From: Lophium mytilinum
Taxonomy: Eukaryota > Ascomycota > Dothideomycetes > Mytilinidiales > Mytilinidiaceae
Length of the DNA: 64,000 nucleotides
Assembly (NCBI GenBank): GCA_010093605.1
Contig: MU004198.1
Span: forward strand, 1,370,456-1,434,455
Direction of reading: 5' to 3'
In this document: positions 57,255 through 64,000 of the stretch, piece by piece
How positions within the stretch are numbered: position 1 is the stretch's first letter
How the letters are laid out: every line of letters begins with the position of its first letter
Program-made: the position numbers and the translations under genes
The notes under the pieces: generated by a model
What the model saw: only the letters and a program-made list of their open reading frames with translations
What the model was told of the DNA's origin: nothing
Database searches by the model: none

Positions 57255-57658
57255 TCAAGAAGGGTCCTTTAGCTTGGTCTCCGCGACCCAGTCTCCTCCA
57301 CTCCACAATTGCCCAGTTGCTTTCTCTTTCAATTGGTACTCCCAACGCCCTGAACTCAACTTAAAATCGGAAACCTCGAAATCCTTATAGCCCGTACGGA
57401 CACCGACAGTAACTTTCATTGACACCGTGTTTGCTTTATCAAAGTTTCGAGGCCTCTTAGTTGTATGATCAGCACAGAGAAGCGAAGGCTCAGAGGATCG
57501 GAAAATGCGGCACATACCTCCTGCGCTCGATCTCCTTGGGCCACACCGGATTTGTCGGGAGGGATAGGTACTTCCTGAAGAGGCGACTGAACCGGTCAGC
57601 TAACAGGTCCTAGACTAGATCTCTAGCCGTGCAGATTTGACATTACCTGATCCGACAT
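57255..57658 (-). CDS. Small SH3-like-looking protein, function unknown
   Basis: Three exons (57658-57647, 57574-57518, 57455-57255), introns 72 and 62 nt, all joined in phase 0, 89 residues. Exon 1 encodes only MSDQ. The start of the mature domain, RPRNFDKANTVSMKVTVGVR, is followed by FEVSDFKLSSGRWEYQLKEK and GQLWSGGDWVAETKLKDPS. The pattern of short strands with W-E-Y-Q-L, then G-x-L-W-x-G-G-x-W-V and E-x-x-L resembles short fungal proteins predicted to form a small beta barrel; that is a resemblance only. It is 200 bp upstream of the DUF6594 gene, same strand. Exon 1 at 12 nt is very short, which lowers confidence. Confidence 0.6.
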
Positions 57659-58279
57659 GTCGTGAGCCTCGCGGTGCTTGCTGTCGAATTTAGATTGGGT
57701 GCGAGTTCCCACCACTTATTATTGTTTCGCTTCACTAGAAATCTGTGGCTTTGCAAAATACGAACGAAGTACAGGGCGCAGGCTATCCAGACGCCCTCTG
57801 CTCTCCAAGGTTGACTTTAAGGCCAATAAGTCCGCAGAGCCTCAGCGAGGCCAGCGTTTCGATGGACGAAAGAGAGAATTCAAAGCAGGCCAACCATGTC
57901 TTCCGACGCCTGGATACGTCAGCTGGTTGTCTTCGATAGCGCCTTGCAGGAGCAGGAAAGGGTCCAATTGGTATTAATCTACATGACGCTAAACCAAGTG
58001 TAGACGGCCGTCCCAGGCATTTGGCTATTGGATGCAGCATCATCGGGCAACAAGGCAACAAGCTGCGAGGGCTGAAAGGCAGATTCCACAACGACACAAT
58101 CAGACAATATGCAAACGCTGCGCCTTTTCACAGCCCGTTGTGCTACAGACTTACCACTCTACTGCCTAGGAAAATAGCGGTCCATAAAGACTATAGGTCT
58201 GATAAAATGCCGTTATATGGCTCGTTGGTCGCCTTCCGTTGTCATATAGCCTATCCACACTCTTGCCTTGCTCGGAAAG
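57659..58279. promoter_or_regulatory. Divergent promoter region before the caspase-like gene
   Basis: About 620 bp between the small beta-rich protein gene and the divergent caspase-like gene. Open frames on both strands (57678-57977 plus, 57783-58097 minus) have no recognisable content. No TATA or CCAAT box was assigned. Confidence 0.35.
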
Positions 58280-59800
58280 ATGGTGCAAAAAGCTCAGCAC
58301 CCTACAGAGGGTGCCGGACACGTCACCCATGTTGCTCCAACAGCTCTCCATGTGGACACCAAAGGCAGCTCCAACGGAAATCCTCCTGTGACACCCAGCT
58401 CAAAGCTCAGCCCCGCAAGCAAGGTTGGCGACGGAGGACTTCACAATGAAGCTGACAGACAGGTCTTCCAGACAGAAGTTAACAAAAGAATGGACGTGCC
58501 AAATGGATACCTGAAGGTGGGGGTACTCATGCTCCGGTGGCAGAAGGGCCTTGATCAATTTCCAAAGCACGATCAGGAAGTATGTACACTGGAGAGACGC
58601 GAAGAACCTCAGAAGGCGAATCACTAACCGTGTTAGATCGATGATCTTAGAGAGGTATTCGAAGACCTGTTCCACTACGAATGTACAATCGTGGAGCTCC
58701 ATAACAATAAACAGCCAATGCTTCAGTTACGCAGCGCCATAGCTAAGCATGTGGAGAAATACGACGGTCCTAATAGTCTTTTGATTATATACTATACCGG
58801 CCATGGTTTCTGGAAAGAAGATCTAGAAGATCTCGAGATATCTGCGTAAGTCTCCATTCTACACCATGCGGAATCGTCCTGCTAACCGCGCAAAAGCACC
58901 AATGACTTTGATTTACCCAGGGGCGGTGGCAAATATCAGCCGACAGCACTTTGGTCTTGCGCCGATAAGCAACTACTCGATGAGACTGATGGCGGCCCCG
59001 AAAGCGATGTCCTCTGCCTCATGGACTGCTGTTTCGCCAGCAACATTCAAAAGTGTTCCACATCGCACCGGCGCGCAGTCCAGCTCATCTCAGCCTCTTC
59101 AAAGGACATGGCAACCCCCGGGCCCGGCGAGAACTCCTTCACCACAGCCCTCATCGTCGCCCTCCGCCATTTGCTCAAGAAAGACGGCAAGACCGGGTTC
59201 CCGACCCAAAAGTTACACCAAGAAATCCTCAGTAAGCGCCCTGAGCCCGTCGCCATGCTCTTTGATCGCTTCAACCGCCATGCGAAACGCATCAAGCTCG
59301 CGCCACTGGTCAAGCCAAACCGAGAAGAGCAGCACAAGATCGAGGTATTCTACCAAGAACCTGAAAAGTCATCTCTGAACATACGCTTCTCTCTCAAACA
59401 GTCTCGGCTATCGGAATGTCAAATCAAGGCTTTTGCGCGAGAGCTACCGGTCGCTTGTGAGAAGGCCGAGATACCTGTTCGCAAGATCGATTGGCTAGAG
59501 CCACACAAGGTGATCAGCATAGGTGGGGCCGTGCAGGTGTTTCGGTTTCCAATTGCTGCCCGCCGCCGCTTACAGAGCAAGAGAGAAGGACTGGCACCGG
59601 TCCAGGCTCAGACGACAGCACTTGCTCCGATGCCTTCGTCGTTGAAAAGGCGGCCGACGTCGGACTTATCCAATCCTCCTTTGGCTCCAAATGAGAGGAA
59701 ACTGATAATGGCTGCTTCTCTGATAAACGAGGTGGTAAATGATTCTACACCTGGGACTCCGTTGTCGGGTTCTGAAGGGTTGGATGATATGATGGATTGA
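58280..59800 (+). CDS. Caspase-fold (clan CD) protease domain protein
   Basis: Three exons (58280-58579, 58637-58845, 58897-59800), introns 57 and 51 nt, 470 residues. Residues 1-70 are Ser/Pro/Lys-rich. The catalytic domain begins at YLKVGVLMLRWQKG and HDQE, continuing over the first splice as IDDLREVFEDLFHY with the strand CTIVELHN. The catalytic His156 is in LLIIYYTGHGFW, and the Cys is in LCLMDCCFASN (Cys214 or Cys215; 215 by analogy with the DxC of metacaspases). ALWSCADKQLL and RRAVQLISASSKDMATPGPG complete the p20-like part. The last 230 residues are mixed helical and disordered, with no NACHT, WD40 or TPR. Fungal proteins of this kind occur alone or as parts of NLR-like immune proteins. 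This one carries no receptor domain, so it may act with a partner. Confidence 0.85.
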
Positions 59801-60541
59801 GATTGGAGCTCCTTGTGACTTTCGAAGTTTGGTTCTAATCATAATTTTCGGTGAAGCTTACATTGGCTTTGAACGATACTCACGTTTCCCTCATGATCGC
59901 ATTCTTTAACTTAGAAATGGGCAAGGTTTCCTAAGATTTGCTTGCTGAGACCAATGCATAATGGCTTCACAGCTTTTTATCTGCCGGCCCTTCCATTATT
60001 GATCTATAGCAGGTGCTTTGCGCATGTATCTAGATACTCACACGAGTAAGGGGACTGAATGGACGCAGTAGGATCGGCTCGTCGTTGTTGAATGTCGTCC
60101 GCTGAAGATTCGGGCTCGGCACCAACTTGGGAAATCATGAGAAGAAGAAGAGTGAGCGCAAAAGATAGAGCGTTGAACGAACAAAGAAGCGACACGTTGA
60201 TAGCAATGAATCGATAAGAGTAAATCATGAAGTGACGAAACTCGATAGATGTATTCCAGGGTACGAAAAGCGAATCTTTTCTTGGCCTTCAAAGACGCAC
60301 CGTCGCGGCGTGTCCCACACATCTATGAAACCGTGGAAGGCTACCGAGCCATCTAGAGTACTTCTCTGGGTTACGAACTGGAGACTTATCAGTCGTTCGT
60401 ATTTGCATCTCGTTTGATGTCGAAACGAGAGGCTGGCAAGGCTAGGAGAAGCTCAATTTCCCCGCTTCAACGAAGCGAGAGAGCGATCTCGGCCATATTT
60501 CGTATCAACCTCACCCATCAACTCTACACAGACTCAAGAGT
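59801..60541. other. Intergenic 740 bp
   Basis: Region between the caspase-like gene and the methyltransferase. A minus-strand frame (60228-60042) starts with a hydrophobic segment and ends at a GTGAGT donor; see findings. Otherwise nothing is supported. The last 60 bases are the likely leader of the methyltransferase gene. Confidence 0.35.
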
Positions 60542-61345
60542 ATGACGGAGGCCAACAATCAGCGATTCAACGCTGAAGCAGCAGCATGGGATTCTAACTC
60601 AGATCATGTCCGCACCTGCGAGGAAGCAGTCCAAAGTATTATGCGTCACGTGCCTGCATTCACTGAGGGCACCGCAAAAGGTACGAGCGTACCTGCTGCT
60701 TATACATGTCATTCCCTAACAAATAGGCAAGATCTTGACGTCCTCGAAATCGGCTGCGGCACCGGCCTAGTATCGTTCAAGCTAGCACCCCATGTCCGCT
60801 CACTCGTTGGGGTTGATACTGCAGACGGGATGATCGATGCTTTCAACTCTAAAGTCGCTGCTCTTCCCAAGCCCGAAAACGCCAACCTAGCTGCAGTCAA
60901 CGTTCTTGTGCAAGACGCAGACGACGTGCATGTCCAAGGAGCTGCAGCCGCTCTTGCAACCAGACGAGGAGAGTCTGGCCACGACGTGCAGTATAGGTTT
61001 GATCTAGTGGTGTCCCATTTGACTCTTCATCACCTACCATGGCTCTCAGTTGTTCTAGGGATACTGCTTCAGACTTTGAGACCGGGAGGTCGGATTGCGT
61101 TGACGGATTATGAAGATTTTGGCAGTGAAGCGATAAGATTTCATCCAGTGTCAAAGAGAGAGGGCGTGGAGAGGCATGGGATCAAGAGGGGTGATATAGA
61201 GGCGCTGATGAAGAGAGCTGGGTTTGAGAATGTTAAAATCGAGACAGCATACACATTTTCGAAGAAGGTGGAAGCCGAGGGCAAATCACCAGAAACGACG
61301 ATGGATTTCCCGTTCTTGATCTGTTTGGGCCAAAAGCCTTTATAG
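60542..61345 (+). CDS. Class I SAM-dependent methyltransferase
   Basis: One frame of 267 residues. Motif I is LDVLEIGCGTGLVSFKLAPH, motif II VGVDTADGMIDAFN, motif III-like VLVQDADD, motif IV FDLVVSHLTLHHLPWLSVVL and post-motif LLQTLRPGGRIALTDYEDFG. The C-terminal part (VERHGIKRGDIEALMKRAGF, then TAYTFSKKVE) completes the Rossmann fold. The family is the broad UbiE/Methyltransf_11 type; substrate unknown. Residues 46-60 (TSVPAAYTCHSLTNR) are encoded by an intron-like 46-nt stretch (60682-60727) with GTACGA donor, CCTAAC branch and TAG acceptor; splicing would shift the frame. I therefore give the unspliced frame, with a caution. The neighbours do not suggest a pathway. Confidence 0.8.
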   Translation: MTEANNQRFNAEAAAWDSNSDHVRTCEEAVQSIMRHVPAFTEGTAKGTSVPAAYTCHSLTNRQDLDVLEIGCGTGLVSFKLAPHVRSLVGVDTADGMIDAFNSKVAALPKPENANLAAVNVLVQDADDVHVQGAAAALATRRGESGHDVQYRFDLVVSHLTLHHLPWLSVVLGILLQTLRPGGRIALTDYEDFGSEAIRFHPVSKREGVERHGIKRGDIEALMKRAGFENVKIETAYTFSKKVEAEGKSPETTMDFPFLICLGQKPL

Positions 61346-61504
61346 ACATTCTGTCATGGAGAGTCTCTGGGCTACAATGTTGTCCAGCGTGTTTTCAAGT
61401 ACGGGCATTGGAATGCTAGTCCATACTATCTGATATGAGAGTTGGTTCGGTAGTCGAACGACGTTCAATACGTGATCATGCAAAAGAAGGCGCCGTGATG
61501 CGTA
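61346..61504. other. Short convergent gap
   Basis: About 160 bases between the stop codons of the methyltransferase and IRC6; carries both 3' ends. No feature seen. Confidence 0.3.
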
Positions 61505-62542
61505 TCATGATATCTTCATCATATCGCTAACAGCTTTTGCTGCAAACTTCTTCCGCTCAGCTTCTGGCATGCCCTCACTCTTCTCTGTTCAATAGTGTTA
61601 GTGATGTGGAAGCTATGTTTTCAGGTATCAAAAATGTCGTACCTTTTATAGCTTGCATTCTTTGCATCATATGCTCCAGGTCATCAACCTGATCAGCTTT
61701 ATCTACTCCGTCCTCATCCCCATTTACAGCTGACTTCATGCCAAAGAGCTCCATATTCATCTCTGCCTCTTCCGCGGCAAATGTGCTCTCGAACCCCTCG
61801 TCGTCGTCGAGATCCTCCCCATAGCCAGCCCAGTCGTTCGTCTCCAGTGCTTCCTTCAGTCGTTGTACACCGACAGGTTCTAACAATGTCAGCTTCGAGC
61901 ACAAAGCTAATGTATTAGAATATAACCAACCTCCGAACTCATTCTTCCCCTTCGCCTCGAAATCCACGAACTCGAACCCAAAATCCGAACAGAGTTCTTC
62001 CCACTCTTCGAAGCTCCTCTCCAGATGCGGCGTTGTGCTCTGTGGCATGGCGACGGCTAGCAGGACAGAGTCGGAGCTATATCCACAAGCCTTCTCTACC
62101 ACATCGGCAATAGCTTTAAGTGTCTCCTTCACCGCGTCCTACCCTAGTCAGTACACTGCTGTCATAGTTGGAGTCGAGCACACCCACCAGATGCTCTTCC
62201 TTCACTGGTTTTCTGAAACAGTATACCCAGGCGCCCAACACGCTCACGACCTCCCTCGCCTCCGGCTTGACAAACTCCTCCCGCCATTCGCCAACATGTG
62301 GTATTTCGTCGATCCAGATAGGGAGAGTAGCGGTATAATAGCGTGTCTCGAGCTTCCACTCGTGTGAAAGACCGGCAGTGGAATCTGTTATGAGGTCGGG
62401 GGCCGATCCAGTGAGATCTGTGGGGTGTGTTAGAGGAGCTTCAGAAGGTATGTGAGCTAGGTTATGGACCTTTGAGGAGATGTAGGACGCCGGAATCGGG
62501 CGCTCCGACAGCTAGAATACGGCGAGGATGATCGATTTCCAT
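61505..62542 (-). CDS. IRC6: Irc6 / alpha- and gamma-adaptin-binding protein p34 family
   Basis: Five exons (62542-62470, 62417-62188, 62138-61931, 61879-61643, 61584-61505) with introns of 49-58 nt, 275 residues. The N-terminal half is a degenerate Rab-like fold: MEIDHPRRILAVGAPDSGVL, then WKLETRYYTATLPIWIDEIP, VVSVLGAWVYCFRKPV and SVLLAVAMPQSTTPHLERSF. WEELCSDFGFEFVDFEAKGK closes it. The C-terminal half is acidic (GEDLDDDEGFESTFAAEEAE) and ends in the adaptin-binding helix DLEHMMQRMQAIK, spliced to EKSEGMPEAERKKFAAKAVS. Yeast Irc6 and human p34/AAGAB help assemble AP-1 and AP-2 clathrin adaptors at the trans-Golgi and plasma membrane. Each splice keeps the frame and the family pattern, so the model is firm. 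Confidence 0.9.
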
Positions 62543-62951
62543 CTTGGGATCAGGTAGACGGTTTTCACATTGCTGTGGGGAAGTAGTGGGATGTTGTTGG
62601 GGTCGAAGGTGTCATCTGCGGAGAGCTCGGTGGTCTTGGCAGGAGTGAAGAAGCCCCACCATGAATGATATCAGGATGTCGTAGCTAGTAATTGGCTGGA
62701 TATCATTCAATTGGTTTATTTGCAGTATACCTTGGATTTTAGAGGTCAAGCAGAGGCCAGTAAGTAGACCAAAGCACCTGGAACCTCCCTGGCAGTGCGC
62801 CGAACGCCCTGGCTATGCCACCGTCTCCCACTGTTCGTGTGTAGACCAAACGATGTGTTGGTGAAGCGGCTTTCGTCCATAGTACAAAGTACCCCTCTGC
62901 TTCAGCCTGGACCTCGCGCATGGTGTCTCGAGTCGCAATATTGACTTCCTC
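62543..62951. other. Short intergenic stretch
   Basis: About 400 bases between the start of IRC6 and the stop of the SmD3 gene, both on the minus strand. It holds the IRC6 promoter and the SMD3 3' end. A 60-codon minus-strand frame (62739-62921) has no recognisable content. Confidence 0.35.
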
Positions 62952-63512
62952 TCAAGGACGTCCACCCCTTTGACCGCGCGCCCTGTTCACCGTCGCCCTT
63001 CCACGCGCCAAACCCACACCTCTACCCCTCGTGCCTCTCGACCTAAACATGGGCGCATTCCTAATTTATCCATTAGCTTCGTCCAGTGAAATCCCCGGCG
63101 CCTTGCAGTAAAATCCCTGTGTGACCAGACGTACCGCAACATGTCCGGAACGATGAAGAAGCGCACGTGTGATCCGCGGATGTACACTTGGTCGAGATGG
63201 GATACACGGCCGTCGCGCGCGGTTACGGTGATGTCTCTGAGCTGGACGTTCATGTTGTCTTCGGCTACACCAGGAATATATATTAGCTTCAGGTGCATAC
63301 TACGAAAAATAGCGGGAGAGGCCCAAACTCGCCTTCTATAAGCTTGCCGCGGTAGACTTGGCCAGACGTGATCTCGAGAGTAACAACATGACCCTAAAAC
63401 ACAGTGATGTCAGCCAGTTGCGCTTGCGCTGGGCGGGGGGAGGGATTTCGCGGGGTCTACACACGGTTGCTTCGTTGAGCAGCTTGATAGGAATGCCAAT
63501 AGTGCTAGTCAT
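62952..63512 (-). CDS. SMD3: Spliceosomal core protein SmD3
   Basis: Four exons (63512-63465, 63393-63333, 63264-63135, 63060-62952), 115 residues. The Sm1 motif runs [20 protein letters not shown] and [19 protein letters not shown] with its D/N-x-M-N-x-x-L core. Sm2 is [20 protein letters not shown]. The C-terminus is an Arg-Gly tail ([19 protein letters not shown]) of the kind methylated in SmD3. SmD3 sits in the heteroheptameric ring on U1, U2, U4 and U5 snRNA. Intron 2 (63332-63265) begins with GC (GCGAGT) and ends TAG; no GT donor gives a frame that preserves the invariant EAEDNMN. Start and length match the family. Confidence 0.95.
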
Positions 63513-63747
63513 TTTGGCGGTGTCTCAGTCGCGCGGTATGGTAGCGAGGGTATCGTAAAAGCTTGAAGGTCGCGGTGGGAAGGCCGATATTGAATGTGGA
63601 GGGAATTGACAAGGTGTTGAAAGTGAGGCCGAAGCTCAATTCGCTAGCGCCGTAATTCCGCTGCCGCCAAGACCTCCGACCATCTCGACTCCACCCTCCC
63701 CTGCCTCCAGATTTTCCTATCTACCATCAAATCAAACATCACTCCCC
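63513..63747. promoter_or_regulatory. Compact divergent promoter between SMD3 and GEP4
   Basis: 235 bp separate the two start codons, so both genes probably use overlapping control elements. The GEP4 side is C/T-rich (63660-63720), as in many fungal leaders. I see no TATA or CCAAT box. Confidence 0.4.
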
Positions 63748-64000
63748 ATGAACATCTCGGGGACGCTCAACGTCTTTAGGTTAATCAGAGATCCGGCACT
63801 GTGCTTACCGCATCACACTGTCTCCACGTTCAATCATTTGCCAGTGCCGTTATCCAGAGCTTTTGCAGGCAAAAATGGAGAATCCAAGGTGGACATCAGG
63901 GCGGTAGTCCTAGACAAGGATAACTGTTTTGCGGTACCACATACAGACGAAGTCTATAAGCCGTACAATGTATGAAACTTGTTCCATTTGATTATTATTT
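63748..64000 (+). CDS. GEP4: Mitochondrial phosphatidylglycerophosphatase Gep4, 5' end only
   Basis: Exon 1 (63748-63969) gives 74 residues before a GTATGA donor at 63970; the intron and the rest run out of the window. Residues 1-12 (MNISGTLNVFRL) and 20-40 (LPHHTVSTFNHLPVPLSRA) are typical of fungal Gep4, and the HAD-phosphatase motif I appears as DIRAVVLDKDNCFAVP with the nucleophile and acid Asp in DKDN. Gep4 removes the phosphate from phosphatidylglycerophosphate at the matrix face of the inner mitochondrial membrane, a step of cardiolipin synthesis. The C-terminal motifs cannot be seen. Confidence 0.88.

Overview
The window is nuclear DNA of a filamentous ascomycete (Pezizomycotina). Genes are compact and interrupted by short introns, mostly 45-100 nt, that usually begin GTACGT, GTAAGT or GTGAGT and end in a CTAAC-type branch site plus YAG. 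Several typical fungal families are present: Irc22, Gpi11, Nha1, Dpb11/Rad4, Gep4 and a DUF6594 protein. Two unusually long hairpin introns in one gene resemble the introner-like elements described from Dothideomycetes. That hints at this class but does not prove it. Exon boundaries were worked out by hand from splice consensus and reading phase.

Left part (1-23.6 kb): a truncated DUF5923/HAM1-like gene, a four-helix membrane protein, an F-box protein and a secreted SnoaL-like protein, separated by gene-poor stretches of 2-3 kb. A dense block follows: the ER protein Irc22 diverging from a tandem CCCH zinc-finger gene with two hairpin introns, an aprataxin-like Hnt3 gene with an apparent frameshift, a DHX29/DHX57-type DEAH helicase, and Gpi11 of GPI-anchor synthesis.

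Middle part (23.6-46.2 kb): an unrecognised gene built of 18-bp and 24-bp coding repeats, a secreted TAP-like alpha/beta hydrolase, a cupredoxin gene broken by a stop codon at its conserved cysteine, a Bmt6-like rRNA methyltransferase, a TauD-type dioxygenase, an UNC93-like transporter, a decayed small gene, a tail-anchored protein, a large Na+/H+ antiporter with a long cytosolic tail, and an arrestin-related adaptor with a PPxY motif.

Right part (46.2-64 kb): about 2 kb without recognisable genes, then a 718-bp non-autonomous element with terminal inverted repeats and TA target duplication, ending 94 bp before the start of a Dpb11/Rad4/TopBP1 homologue. Next comes an accessory-looking block: three small unrecognised genes that appear to be paralogues sharing one intron position, a DUF6594 membrane protein, an 89-residue protein and a caspase-fold protease. 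The window closes with housekeeping genes: a methyltransferase, Irc6, SmD3 (with a GC-AG intron), and the 5' end of the mitochondrial phosphatase Gep4.

The genes do not form one pathway. The most noteworthy items are the paired hairpin introns, the small paralogue family beside the caspase-like gene, the repeat-built gene, the inverted-repeat element, and several lesions (one frameshift, two in-frame stops, one retained intron-like segment) that are either recent decay or sequence errors.
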